Assembly (NCBI RefSeq): GCF_026262505.1
Contig: NC_067206.1
Location: forward strand, 1,550,001 to 1,614,000
Source: Trichomonas vaginalis G3
Taxonomy: Eukaryota; Parabasalia; Trichomonadida; Trichomonadidae
Direction of reading: 5' to 3'
Length of the DNA: 64,000 nucleotides
The stretch's first letter is position 1. The number at the start of each line of letters is the position of its first letter. Positions 51,550-61,109 of the stretch are shown in pieces. The notes beneath the pieces are model-generated. The model was not told where the DNA came from, did not search any database, and saw only the letters and a list, made by a program, of their open reading frames with translations. A program made the position numbers and the translations under genes.

Positions 51550-53230
51550 TCATAATAAAACCCACTCCGGACAAGCTTTTACTTTCTTCCTGACTGAGTT
51601 CTTCACTACTTACTTCTTCTTCACTTTCATTGCCCTCTGCTTCAAGTTGTTGCATCTTTGCTTCATGTTCACCTATATGTTTAAATTTCCCATGTCCTTT
51701 TTGCCTTTGGGCTCTGGTCGCCATCTCAGGTAACCTATACTTAGAAAGATTTGTCATAGTTTGTATTTGAGTCTTCGCGTATTGTTTGCATGACTCTTTC
51801 CTGAGTTTCGGTTCAAGCTCTTCAAACAGGCCTGTCCATATGGAATTAGCTCGTTTCCAAATATATGTTTTTGTAGCCATTCTGGTTTTCTTTCCATGTT
51901 ACCAATTATATCTTTTGTGAATGGGAAAGCTTTACCCAATTTTCAGTTTGCGTCTTTATTTCTGTAGTTGTTTTATTTGTTCAAGGAACATGTTTTTCAA
52001 TACTAACATTTCATTTGGTACTGTCCATTTGAGTTTTCTTAATATTCATCCCTTCTCGGTTCATTGTCTGCAAAGTAAATTTTTATGACATTTTGAAACT
52101 TTCGTTTGCAAAGTCATGTACAATAGGTTCTCTTCCTTCTCCTCCCTAACTTTTTCTAAACTCTTCACCCAAATATACCATCTCTATGGTTTGTTGTAGT
52201 TCTTGAGATAAATGTTCTAGAACTCAGGTGTTATATTTCCATCAGCCATGTTCATTTCATACTGGTCCAAAAAATCTGCATGTTTCATATCTTTCAATGG
52301 CATTAAAGCCGCGCTTAAAATACCAGCTATATCTGTTCACCATTCACTTCCATTGCGTCTACAACTTCTTGGAAATTGTGGTTGTTATGATTTATAGCCA
52401 CCTATCCGGATTAGCTTTATGACCCCATCTCATTGTATTGCTCCATAGTTCTGCAGAAACAAAAGTAGTTTGTTTCCATTTGGTTAGGTTGGTTTGAATG
52501 ACTATTAAACAATGTTTCATTTCTATATGTTTTTGGTGAAATTTAATTACCTTTTATTTTCACCGAGTTCAGCCAAAGATTGAACGTTAAATGGTCGTAA
52601 GTAAAAGGATTGTGTAGTGTTCGTACATTTTTTTTCAGTTCTTCTCATCTTGCTGTAATTTCATCTGATGTTGTGAGTCTTTTGTATGTCGGCAAACATT
52701 TTCGATATTCTTCTTACTACTGTCGCCGAATTTTTCTTAGACTCTTGGAAAATTCCATATTCCCCGCATACTACTTTGTTGAGGGTCACAGATTTTTTCG
52801 GCTTGTTCCAAATCTTCATCTAGTTCTGTTGAAGTTAGTTTCCAAAGGAGGACTTGTTGTTTCCTTCAGGCTCTCTTTAGTGATGTGTTGCTGAACTATT
52901 TCTTCCACTGTCTTGGGTATCTGAACTTCTTCCTGTGGAGTTTCTTGTACCTCATCTGTGGGCATTCATAAATTCCGAGACCGTTTTTCAACAAGTCCCT
53001 TCTAAGTCATCACCGACTTCAAATTTCTTCTTTCGTTCCGTCTCTATTTTTTACGCGTTTCATGAAGAGAGTTAAATTGTCATTTAGCTCTGACATCAAA
53101 TATATCGGAGTAAATTCGTTCATGTCATTTGGATGATATGCTATGAAAATCATATCCTTAGCGAGCTTGTATTTTCCAGGTTTGAGATTATATCCCCTTT
53201 GGTGCAGAGCCATAAAGCTAAATAGGTTTC
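51550..53230 (-). pseudogene. left copy of the 57.6-59.4 kb unknown genes
   Basis: Reverse counterparts of the unknown genes between the Gln/Pro-rich gene and the capsid gene. KTYIWKRANSIW and Glu/Ser-rich stretches remain. Broken copy. Confidence 0.55.
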
Positions 53231-53233
53231 GGG

Positions 53234-53677
53234 TCAGTATTTCCATCCTTTGAACTTTCTAATAGCTTCTTTATATCTGTCACTAAAGTCAATACTATCT
53301 GGTAACCATAGTCTTTCTTTAAGCATTTTTAAGAATTCTTGGTTTCCTTGTTCTCTACTTCTTTTATGTCCTTGCTCTGTTTGTGGAGGTGGTTGTTGTG
53401 CAGGGTTTTGAACTGTTGGTTGTTGTGCTGGTTGTTGTGCTGGATTTTGAACTGTTGGTTGTGGAGGTGGTTGTTGTGCTGGTTGTTGTGCTGGTTGTTG
53501 TGCTGGATTTTGAACTGTTGGTTTTGGTGCATGCCTGTGTCTGTGTCCATGTGACGATGTAAATGTGTTAGGTAGTCCTGGTGCAGGTGCTTCTCTTGGA
53601 GGGTTTGGTGGTATATAAGTTCCACTAGCTAGTATATAAGTTCCACCAGCTGGTATATAAGTTCCACCAGCTGGCAC
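53234..53677 (-). CDS. Gln/Pro-rich repeat protein segment, left copy of element B
   Basis: A 147-aa open frame opens with GGTYIPAGGTYI repeats, continues through AQQPAQQPPPQPTVQNP repeats and ends in SREQGNQEFLKMLKE. It corresponds to 57,180-57,600 of the right copy but has a different number of QP repeats, a real length polymorphism between copies. Low-complexity linker of a putative virion protein. Confidence 0.55.
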   Translation of the reverse strand: MPAGGTYIPAGGTYILASGTYIPPNPPREAPAPGLPNTFTSSHGHRHRHAPKPTVQNPAQQPAQQPAQQPPPQPTVQNPAQQPAQQPTVQNPAQQPPPQTEQGHKRSREQGNQEFLKMLKERLWLPDSIDFSDRYKEAIRKFKGWKY

Positions 53678-54473
53678 ATATGTTCCATCTGCAGCATAAT
53701 GTCCTACCTGACTTTTCGTTTTTAAGAAAGCATTTACTAGGTCTGTTTTGGTCTGTTGTAACTCTTTTTTGACTTTTCACAACAGTTGCTCTAACGGCGT
53801 CATAGGCACTTTGAACTGCCTGTCTCGTTGCTGCATCTGTTATTTTCGTCATATTTTGTGCTACTTCTTTTAACTTTGTCGAACCTTCAGACTTCAGTTT
53901 CTTTCCAGATGAGAAGTCGTTCACTTGTTTCACCTTACTATGAAGAGCTTCGAAGGCGTTCTTAAGTCAGCATTTGTTAAAGCTTCATTTGAACTGTCTT
54001 CATCCGCTTGTATTTTTGTCCTTATTGACCCTATAAGTTGGGCTGCTTTAGCGTTGGCTTGGGCATCTAACCAGTCATTATTAGCTTTTATATATTCTGC
54101 GCTTTTTCATTGCCTTTTGCATGGCTGCGTCGTTATTTTTTACTTTCTTGTGCTAAGTTTTCAATACTGTACGGTTTGGTTTTGCAACTGTAAAAGTTTT
54201 TCTGCCTTTACATTTGCTTCAACTTCTTTTTTATACTCATCGCTATCCATATATGTTCTAGGGCTTTTTGTTTTATCTCTTCATCTTTCAGTACTTTATA
54301 TCGAGTAGTATGGTTTTTCAAATTTATGACATCTTGTTCCATTTTTGCTACTTCTGCTGCTTTTTCTGACACTTTTTTCGCATATTCCTCTGTACTTAGT
54401 TCTTTCAGTTGTTCTTCTTTCTTCTTTTTCTCTACGTTTAACTCATTGAGTTTCTTTGTGTGTCTGTCATATT

Positions 54474-54827
54474 CTAGTTTCTTTTTTCGTTTTCACTTAT
54501 TTGCTTCTGTATGTCTATGTTTGACTTTTTGACATCTGTTATTTGATTTTTGAGTGAACTCAAATTCATTTGACTTTGAGGGTTATAGGCTGTTCCGTCT
54601 GCAGCTCCACCATAGCCTGCCATTTTCGCTAAAAGTGCCGCTCTTAAACCTCCACTCTGTGCACCAACAACTCGGTTTAAAAGCATAGGGTTGCTTGACA
54701 TTTGTTGCAACATAGTGGGGTCATTCATAATTTGTTGTTGCAACTGTTGTTGTGGTGTCAGTTTTACTATTGGATGTTTCAATGCTCCCTTCCTCTTACG
54801 TATATTCTTACGTAGCTTACGTGGCAT
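54474..54827 (-). CDS. basic Gln-rich N-terminal segment, left copy of element B
   Basis: The 117-aa open frame begins MPRKLRKNIRKRKGALKHP and is nearly identical to the frame at 56,034-56,363. It has a basic N-terminus, a Gln/Met-rich middle, a Gly/Ala stretch (AALLAKMAGYGGAADG) and the beginning of a coiled coil. First gene inside the element B terminus. Unknown family; a DNA- or capsid-associated structural protein is plausible. Confidence 0.6.
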   Translation of the reverse strand: MPRKLRKNIRKRKGALKHPIVKLTPQQQLQQQIMNDPTMLQQMSSNPMLLNRVVGAQSGGLRAALLAKMAGYGGAADGTAYNPQSQMNLSSLKNQITDVKKSNIDIQKQISENEKRN

Positions 54828-54959
54828 TTTAAGTGAAGTTAAAAAGCGGTTTTTGACAGATGTTTATATGACACTTTTTGTTCAGCACAAAAACTACTCG
54901 GTCAAAGTGTTGTCAGTTTTGTAAAATATTTGTTATATCGTTCTATAATATTTTTTTAA

Positions 54960-55307
54960 AGTACTCAAATATATACTTCCTTGGAACGCCCGTAACTTTT
55001 CCTGTAGCGACGATAGACCCTTACTTGTCCGGACAAAGTTATACTATTTTGAGTGTTCTACAAAAAAGTCAACAGCTGGTCGGCTGGGGTTCGGTCCTCC
55101 TCTTGGGTCTTGGGCAAAATTTCTTATGGGCTAGAGGGCGCAACGCGCCTGGAAGCCCTCCGAATAAAAACTTCATTTATACTAAACATCTTCGGGGGCT
55201 AGAAGGCACGAAGTGCCTGGAAGCCATCCCCCAAGAAAAAAAAAAACTTCATTATACTCATTCATCCTCAGGGCTAGAAGGCACGAAGTGCCTGGAAGCC
55301 CCCACTT

Positions 55308-55353
<46 letters not shown>
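54960..55353. repeat. element B terminus, left copy, with three hairpin units and poly-T
   Basis: Three 31-nt nested hairpins (55,128-55,158 with inner GGCGCAACGCGCC; 55,196-55,225 and 55,271-55,301 with inner GGCACGAAGTGCC) sit in roughly 70-bp units containing AAAAACTTCATTTATAC. A 44-nt T run (55,310-55,353) ends the element. The unit matches 23,757-23,835. Open frames over the T run are artefacts. Confidence 0.8.
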
Positions 55354-55625
55354 CATTTGGGTAGAATACTTATCGAAAATTATATTTATTATAATTTTGG
55401 TCGATAAAAATAAGCGGATTCAAAACTGGCAAAAACCCTTTCGGCAATTTGTGGACGATTCCGAACCTCCTCATTTTTGAAATTTAATAAGAAAAATAGA
55501 ATCTTTATTAAATATAGATTTTAAAAAACTTGGTTATAAATTACGAAATTTTTCACTTGGGCTAAAAAGTGACAATTTGGTCGGAAGCCACCCTTAAACA
55601 ATTATGAAAATTCGCAATCGAAATT
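55354..55625. other. 272-bp spacer between the two element B copies
   Basis: AT-rich sequence not shared by the two arms, with no gene. It contains GGGCTAAAAAGTGACAAT near 55,560, close to the inner terminus of the MITE at 1,453-2,181 (GGGCTAGTC beside AAAAGTGACAAT). It could be host DNA caught between two insertions. Confidence 0.6.
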
Positions 55626-55900
55626 AAAAAAAAAAAAAAAAAAAAAGGTAGTGGGGCTTCCAGGCGCGTTGCGCCCTCTAGCCCTGAAGATGTTTAGTAT
55701 AAATGAAGTTTTTTTTTTTTCTTGGGATGGGCCTCCAGGCACTTCGTGCCCTCTAGCCCATAAAAAATTTCTGAGGACGAGCCAGCCGTTGACTTTTTTG
55801 TAGAGCACTCAAAATAGTATAACTTTGTCCGGACAAGTAAGGGTCTAACGTCGCTACAGGAAAAGTTACAGGCGTTCCAAGGAAGTATACTTTGAGAAGA
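55626..55900. repeat. element B terminus, right copy, with poly-A and two hairpin units
   Basis: A 21-nt A run (55,626-55,646) is followed by GGTAGTGGGGCTTCC and two nested hairpins, 55,654-55,684 (AAC-loop type read on the other strand) and 55,729-55,759 (GAA-loop type), then GACTTTTTTGTAGAGCACTC and further shared sequence to about 55,900. Inverted relative to the left terminus but with a different unit order. Confidence 0.8.
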
Positions 55901-56033
55901 CTTTCCCCCTTATAGAATGAGATAGGACGGTTATTTTACAAAACCGACAACACTTTGACCGAGTAGTTTTTTGTGCTGAACAAAAAGTGTCATATAAACA
56001 TCTGTCAAAAACCGCTTTTTAACTTCACTTAAA

Positions 56034-56363
56034 ATGCCACGTAAGCTACGTAAGAATATACGTAAGAGGAAGGGAGCATTGAAACATCCAATAGTAAAAC
56101 TGACACCACAACAACAGTTGCAACAACAAATTATGAATGACCCCACTATGTTGCAACAAATGTCAAGCAACCCTATGCTTTTAAACCGAGTTGTTGGTGC
56201 ACAGAGTGGAGGTTTAAGAGCGGCACTTTTAGCGAAAATGGCAGGCTATGGTGGAGCTGCAGACGGAACAGCTTATAACCCTCAAAGTCAAATGAATTTG
56301 AGTTCACTCAAAAATCAAATAACAGATGTCAAAAAGTCAAACATAGACATACAGAACAAATAA
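56034..56363 (+). CDS. basic Gln-rich virion-like protein, N-terminal segment
   Basis: The ATG follows a short AT-rich leader (ACTTCACTTAAA). The product has a strongly basic start (MPRKLRKNIRKRKGALKHP), a Gln/Met-rich segment, a Gly/Ala patch and the beginning of a coiled coil (SSLKNQITDVKKSNIDIQ). Coiled-coil coding sequence with high Lys/Glu content continues to about 57.1 kb. The left copy at 54,474-54,827 is nearly identical. Unknown family; the basic N-terminus suggests contact with DNA inside a capsid. Confidence 0.6.
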   Translation: MPRKLRKNIRKRKGALKHPIVKLTPQQQLQQQIMNDPTMLQQMSSNPMLLNRVVGAQSGGLRAALLAKMAGYGGAADGTAYNPQSQMNLSSLKNQITDVKKSNIDIQNK

Positions 56364-56607
56364 GTGAAAACGAAAAGAAACTAGAATATGACAGACACAC
56401 AAAGAAACTCAATGAGTTAAACGTAGAGAAAAAGAAGAAAGAAGAACAACTGAAAGAACTAAGTACAGAGGAATATGCGAAAAAAGTGTCAGAAAAAGCA
56501 GCAGAAGTAGCAAAAATGGAACAAGATGTTATAAATTTGAAAAACCATACTACTCAATATAAAGTACTGAAAGATGAAGAAATAAAACAAAAAGCCTGAA
56601 GACATAT

Positions 56608-56823
56608 ATGGATAGCGATGAGTATAAAAAAGAAGTTGAAGCAAATGTAAAGGCAGAAAAACTTTTACAGTTGCAAAACCAAACCGTACAGTATGAAAAC
56701 TTAGCACAAGAAAGTAAAAATAACGACGCAGCCATGCAAAAGGCAATGAAAAGCGCAGAATATATAAAAGCTAATAATGACTGGTTAGATGCCCAAGCCA
56801 ACGCCAAAGCAGCCAACTTATAG
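56608..56823 (+). CDS. coiled-coil segment of the element B structural-type gene
   Basis: A 71-aa open frame made almost wholly of Lys/Glu/Ala/Gln heptad-like helix (KKEVEANVKAEKLLQLQNQ, DWLDAQANAKAANL). It belongs to the coiled-coil stretch between the basic segment and the QP-rich segment. Opposite-strand frames here are shadows. Confidence 0.45.
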   Translation: MDSDEYKKEVEANVKAEKLLQLQNQTVQYENLAQESKNNDAAMQKAMKSAEYIKANNDWLDAQANAKAANL

Positions 56824-56876
56824 GGTCAATAAGGACAAAAATACAAGCGGATGAAGACAGTTCAAATGAAGCTTTA

Positions 56877-57287
56877 ATGAATGCTGACTTTAAGAACGCC
56901 TTCGAAGCTCTTCATAGTAAGGTGAAACTAGTGAACGACTTCTCATCTGGAAAGAAACTGAAGTCTGAAGGTTTCGACAACGAGTTAAGAGAAGTAGCAC
57001 AAAATATGACGAAAATAACAGATGCAGCAACGAGACAGGCAGTTCAAAGTGCCTATGACGCCGTTAGAGCAACTGTTGTGGAAAGTCAAGAAAAAGAGTT
57101 ACAACAGACCAAAACAGACCTAGTAAATGCTTTCTTAAGAACGAAAAGTCAGGTAGGCATTATGCTGCAGATGGAACATATGTGCCAGCTGGTGGAACTT
57201 ATATACCAGCTGTGGAACTTATATACTACTAGTGGAACTTATATACCACAAACCCTCCAAGAGAGCACCTGCACCAGGACTACCTAA
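56877..57287 (+). CDS. helical segment followed by GTY repeats
   Basis: The frame contains NDFSSGKKLKSEGFDNELRE and ITDAATRQAVQSAYDAVRAT, helical sequence also present in the left copy at 53,625-53,933. Near 57,180 the DNA enters short repeats coding for GTYIPA-type tripeptide-rich sequence, as in the left copy. Function unknown; structural virion role plausible. Confidence 0.5.
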   Translation: MNADFKNAFEALHSKVKLVNDFSSGKKLKSEGFDNELREVAQNMTKITDAATRQAVQSAYDAVRATVVESQEKELQQTKTDLVNAFLRTKSQVGIMLQMEHMCQLVELIYQLWNLYTTSGTYIPQTLQESTCTRTT

Positions 57288-58128
57288 AACATTTACATCG
57301 TCACATGGACCAGACACAGGCATGCACCAAAACCAACACCAACAACCAACAGTTCAAAACACTGCACCACAACCAACAGTTCAAAAACACTGCACCACAA
57401 CCAACAGTTCAAAACACTGCACCACAACCAACAGTTCAAACACTGCACAACAACCAACAGTTCAAAACACTGCACCACAACAACCACAAACAGAGCAAGG
57501 ACATAAAAGAAGTAGAGAACAAGGAAACCAAGAATTCTTAAAAATGCTTAAGGAAGACTATGGTTACCCAGATACTCTTGACTTTAGTGACAGATATAAA
57601 GAAGCTATTAGAAAGTTCAAGGAAGGAAATACTGACCCGAACCTATTTAGCTTTATGGTTCAGCACCAAATGGGATATAATTTCAAACCTGGAAAATACA
57701 AGCTCGCTAAGGGATATGATTTAATAGCATATCATCCAAATGACATGACTGAATTTACTCCGAGATATTTGGTGTCAGAGATAAATGATAATTCAACTCT
57801 CTTCATGAAACGCGTAAAAAATAGAGACGGAACGAAAGAAGAAAGGTTTATGAGTCCGGATGACTTAGATAGGGAACTTTTTAAAAACGGTCTCGGAATA
57901 TATAAAATGCCAGCAGATGAGGTACAAGAAACTCCACAGGAAGAAGTTCAGATACAACCAGACATGGAAGAAATAGTTCAGCAACAACAGCTAGAAGAGC
58001 CAGAAGAAACGAACAAGTCCCTCCTTTGGAAACTAACTTCACAGAAACTAGATGAAGATTTGGAAAGCCGAAAAATCTTGACCCTCAACAAGTGTATGCG
58101 GGAATATGGAATCTTTCCAAGAGTCTAA
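57232..58128 (+). CDS. Gln/Pro-rich linker and conserved C-terminal domain
   Basis: The 298-aa open frame has a His/Gln/Asn-rich low-complexity part (repeats of PTVQNTAPQ) up to residue about 90, then a non-repetitive domain: FLKMLKEDYGYPDTLDFSDRY, PNLFSFMVQHQMGYNFKPGKY, TLFMKRVKNRDGTKEERF. An acidic Gln/Glu tail follows (EEIVQQQQLEEPEE). The domain is shared with the left copy. Family not recognised. It lies upstream of the putative capsid gene and may be a virion assembly protein. Confidence 0.55.
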   Translation: MELIYHKPSKRAPAPGLPKTFTSSHGPDTGMHQNQHQQPTVQNTAPQPTVQKHCTTTNSSKHCTTTNSSNTAQQPTVQNTAPQQPQTEQGHKRSREQGNQEFLKMLKEDYGYPDTLDFSDRYKEAIRKFKEGNTDPNLFSFMVQHQMGYNFKPGKYKLAKGYDLIAYHPNDMTEFTPRYLVSEINDNSTLFMKRVKNRDGTKEERFMSPDDLDRELFKNGLGIYKMPADEVQETPQEEVQIQPDMEEIVQQQQLEEPEETNKSLLWKLTSQKLDEDLESRKILTLNKCMREYGIFPRV

Positions 58129-58441
58129 GAAAAATTCAGCTGACATAGTAGAAGAATATCGAAAAATGTTCGCCGACATACAAAAGACTCCAACATCAGA
58201 TGAAAATATTCAGCATAGAATGGAAGAACTGAAAGAAAGTGTACGCAAATACAACAATCCTTTTTACTTACGACCATATAACGTTCAATCTTTGGCTGAA
58301 CTCGGTGAAAATAAAAGGTTAAATTTCACCAAAACATATAGAAATGAAACATTGTTTAAAGTTCATTCAGAACCTAGCCAATATGGAAACAAACTACTTT
58401 GTTTCTGCAGACTATGGAACTACAATGAGATGGGGTCATAA
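58106..58441 (+). CDS. unknown segment, element B
   Basis: The open frame contains MFADIQKTPTSDENIQHRME and YNNPFYLRPYNVQSLAELGE. It overlaps the end of the preceding frame by 23 bp. No recognised domain; conserved in the left copy near 52.4-52.9 kb. Confidence 0.45.
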   Translation: MESFQESKKNSADIVEEYRKMFADIQKTPTSDENIQHRMEELKESVRKYNNPFYLRPYNVQSLAELGENKRLNFTKTYRNETLFKVHSEPSQYGNKLLCFCRLWNYNEMGS

Positions 58442-58676
58442 AGCTAATCCGGATAGGTGGTTCATAAACTTACAACCTCAATTCCAAGAAGTTGTAGACG
58501 CAATGGAAGTGAATGGTGAACCAGATATAGCTGGTATTTTCAGCGCGGCTTTAATGCCATTGAAAGATATGAAAGATGCAGATATTTTGGACCAGTATGA
58601 AATGAACATGGCTGAAGGAAATATAACACCTGACGTTTCTAGAACATTTATCTCAAAGAACTACACAGAACCATAG
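58344..58676 (+). CDS. unknown segment, element B
   Basis: The 110-aa open frame includes NYFVSADYGTTMRWGHKANP and VNGEPDIAGIFSAALMPLKD. Family not recognised. Conserved in the left copy around 52.2-52.5 kb. Confidence 0.45.
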   Translation: MKHCLKFIQNLANMETNYFVSADYGTTMRWGHKANPDRWFINLQPQFQEVVDAMEVNGEPDIAGIFSAALMPLKDMKDADILDQYEMNMAEGNITPDVSRTFISKNYTEP

Positions 58677-58678
58677 AG

Positions 58679-58885
58679 ATGGTATATTTGGTGAAGAGTT
58701 TTAGAAAGAGAGTTAGGGAGAGAGAAGGAAGAGAACCTATTGTACATGACCTTGCAAACGAAAGTTTGCAAAATGTCATAAAAACTTACTTTGCAGACAA
58801 TGAAATGAGAAGGGATGAATATTTAAGAAAACTCAAATGGACAGTACCAAATGAAATGTTAGTATTGAAAAACAACGTTCCTTGA
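58679..58885 (+). CDS. small basic protein segment, element B
   Basis: The 68-aa frame, starting three bases after the preceding stop, contains LVKSFRKRVREREGREPIV and ADNEMRRDEYLRKLKW; basic and helical. Unknown. Confidence 0.4.
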   Translation: MVYLVKSFRKRVREREGREPIVHDLANESLQNVIKTYFADNEMRRDEYLRKLKWTVPNEMLVLKNNVP

Positions 58886-58973
58886 CAAAATAAAACCAAC
58901 TACAGAAATAAATGACGCAAGACTGAAACATTGGGTAAAAGCTTTCCCATTCACAAAAGATATTATTGGTAAC

Positions 58974-59399
58974 ATGGAAAGAAAACCAGAATGGCTACAA
59001 AAACATATATTTGGAAACGAGCTTATTCCATATGGACAAGCTCTGTTTGAAGAGCTTGAACCGGAAACTCAGGAAAGAGTCATGCAAACAATACGCGAAG
59101 ACTCAAATACAAACTATGACAAACTCTTTCTAGGATATAGGTTACCTGAGATGGGCGACCAGAGCCAAAGGCAAAAAGGACATGGGAAATTTACAACATA
59201 CTAGGTGAACATGAGGCAAAGATGCAACAACTTGAAGCAGAGGGCAAGTTACCAAAAGCGACACCAAAGAAGAAGAGTAGAACAAAGTGAAAGTAGTGAA
59301 GAAGTAACTTCATCTAGTGAAAGTAGTGGCAATGAAGGAAAAAGAAGAGTTAAAAACTCAGTCAGGAAGAAAGTAAAGCTTGGTCCGAAACAATTATGA
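58974..59399 (+). CDS. unknown helical/Ser-Glu-rich segments, element B
   Basis: Two adjoining open frames (58,974-59,204 and 59,205-59,399). The first has ERKPEWLQKHIFGNELIPY and QALFEELEPETQERVMQTI. The second is Ser/Glu-rich (SESSEEVTSSSESSGNEGKR) with a basic end. They directly precede the putative capsid gene. Family unknown. Confidence 0.4.
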
Positions 59400-59911
59400 C
59401 ACATAAATCCAACTATTCTATATTTTTACCCAATGAAATGTACGCCGCTCAGAATATAACGCCAAACAGTTTTGGATGCCATGAACGGAAATGTTTCCGA
59501 ATGGTAAACGAATGCGACAATGCCATTAGAAGGTCAGAAATAGTTCCTGGAACTTACGAATATACAACTGCTGTTTCTTATGGAAACGTAGGTGAGTTTG
59601 GAGAAGGTTCTTCAACAACAGTAGATATTGCTTGCGACAGGTTTCATATTATTTCTATTGACAACTCATTCTTATACGTGGAACAAGACATTGAAATAAA
59701 ACCTTCTGCCAAGTTGTCTGACAAGAAAGGTTGCAATGGAATTTTCTATGTCGGATACCAATATGCTCCAGAAGTTTTCATGGGATATAAGATATATTCT
59801 AACTCTGACTTAGTTCAAACAGTAACATGGGCAAACTATGAATGGTTCGCTTTGAGAAACTCAGTACAACCACAAGCTAGAGAAACAAACAGACCAGTAT
59901 GCAACTATTGA
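59396..59911 (+). CDS. putative major capsid protein of element B, N-terminal region
   Basis: The beta-rich frame contains YEYTTAVSYGNVGEFGEGSS, NSFLYVEQDIEIKP, NGIFYVGYQYAPEVFMGYKI and ANYEWFALRNSVQPQA. The order (strand pair, surface loop, region around a YKIYSN motif) parallels the first half of the Polinton A capsid protein, though the sequence is very different. A jelly-roll capsid role is inferred from this and from its place before the penton-like gene. Further capsid-type sequence follows to 61,041. Confidence 0.55.
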   Translation: MTHKSNYSIFLPNEMYAAQNITPNSFGCHERKCFRMVNECDNAIRRSEIVPGTYEYTTAVSYGNVGEFGEGSSTTVDIACDRFHIISIDNSFLYVEQDIEIKPSAKLSDKKGCNGIFYVGYQYAPEVFMGYKIYSNSDLVQTVTWANYEWFALRNSVQPQARETNRPVCNY

Positions 59912-60013
59912 GAAAATAAGAAGACTTGACCCTAACGTTCCAGGAGTTTATGTTAACTTTCTGGTTCAGATGGAACTGCTGCCACTAAAGTAAAACTGAA
60001 ACTTAGAGTTCCT

Positions 60014-60580
60014 TTGTCATCTTTCCTCATCTTCAGGTTTTTAAGATATTGCCAAACTGGGCAGGAAAAAATTTCTATCGAACTTACTCCAAGCAAAAAT
60101 AACTTAGTCATTGCACCAACACAAGACCCATTCAGCATTACTGTAGCTGGAACTGGTGGAGCCAAGTTCTGTGACTTTTGCAAAGACAAAGTTGACTTAG
60201 ACTTTGGTTTCTCAAACTTCAACAATGAAGTAAACTATTATTTCAATGCTGCTGGAACTGCTTGGGACCCAGTTAAGTTTACATGCGAAAAGTTTGAATG
60301 CAAGAGAATAGAAAGCAGACTTGCAGTCTATATGTTGGACCCAGATATTTCAAATGCTTTAGCTGCCAAATATATTGCAGTTCCACTTATGTTCCCTATA
60401 CACCAAATATCTGTCAAAGACTTTGCAGGTGAAGTTGGAAACCAAAGTGCTGACCCAGGTGCAAGAACAGATATTGCTTTAACAACTGCAATGAAACATG
60501 CAGATACTATGTTTGTACTGTTCAGACGAACTATAAATGACTATTTTGTTTCTACAACCCCGGTATTAAATATCATATAA
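60014..60580 (+). CDS. putative capsid region of element B, middle
   Basis: The 188-aa beta-rich frame with FSITVAGTGGAKFCDFCKDK, EVNYYFNAAGTAWDPVKFTC and YMLDPDISNALAAKYIAVPL. It looks like the second jelly-roll part of the capsid protein. Open frame on its own; conserved in the left copy (50,401-50,694 and flanks). Confidence 0.55.
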   Translation: MSSFLIFRFLRYCQTGQEKISIELTPSKNNLVIAPTQDPFSITVAGTGGAKFCDFCKDKVDLDFGFSNFNNEVNYYFNAAGTAWDPVKFTCEKFECKRIESRLAVYMLDPDISNALAAKYIAVPLMFPIHQISVKDFAGEVGNQSADPGARTDIALTTAMKHADTMFVLFRRTINDYFVSTTPVLNII

Positions 60581-60771
60581 ACATAGATGGCAAATATTAT
60601 CCAAGAGAAGAATATTCTACAGTTGAGGATATGAGGTCATACAACTTGACATTAGATGCTATGAACTTTAACAACAACTTCACAACAACCATTAACCCTG
60701 AAATGCAAAGTTCTATTTGCCATATGTGAAAGTATGGACTCATACAGGAGGTCAAAAAACTCAATATACAA

Positions 60772-61041
60772 ATGGAGACCGTTCAAACTTTTGGCTTGGC
60801 ATTCCATTTGCTGACTCAGAAGACTTTATGGGTGGTATTTCAACTGTGTAGTACAGTTCAAATACAATATACTGGTGACAGAGACGGTCCAGATGAACTG
60901 AGAGCAAAGAAGTTTACAAAACCAATAGCACTTTTCACGGAAGATGCTCTTTTGAAGATTCGTTCGATGAAACCTGCTGGGGCTCCTCAGATTGGCATAA
61001 CGACAGCTTCCATCGAGCAGATTTTGGCAGCAGGTCAGTAA
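60772..61041 (+). CDS. putative capsid region of element B, C-terminal
   Basis: The 89-aa frame ends in KPIALFTEDALLKIRSMKPA and PQIGITTASIEQILAAGQ, the natural-looking C-terminus of the capsid region. The opposite-strand 90-aa frame is a shadow. Confidence 0.5.
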   Translation: METVQTFGLAFHLLTQKTLWVVFQLCSTVQIQYTGDRDGPDELRAKKFTKPIALFTEDALLKIRSMKPAGAPQIGITTASIEQILAAGQ

Positions 61042-61109
61042 GTTGTTCTTGAACTGACTTCTCTCCGTCAAATATTGACAGTACGCCAGTTTTGACATAA
61101 TATTGTATT

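Larger units (their letters stand above)
44960..55353 (-). mobile_element. virus-like element B, left copy (inverted, heavily broken)
   Basis: Reverse-oriented counterpart of 55,626-64,000 with the same gene order: Gln/Pro-rich coiled-coil gene, unknown genes, putative capsid, small genes, penton-like gene and SF3-type helicase. It ends at a 44-nt T run at 55,310-55,353. It is broken in tens of places, in the style of uncorrected long reads. The terminal hairpin units differ in number and order from the right copy, so it is not simply the same molecule read twice. Confidence 0.75.

Noticed and set aside
55213-55407. Frames with runs of Phe over the T run
   Set aside because: Homopolymer translation at an element terminus.
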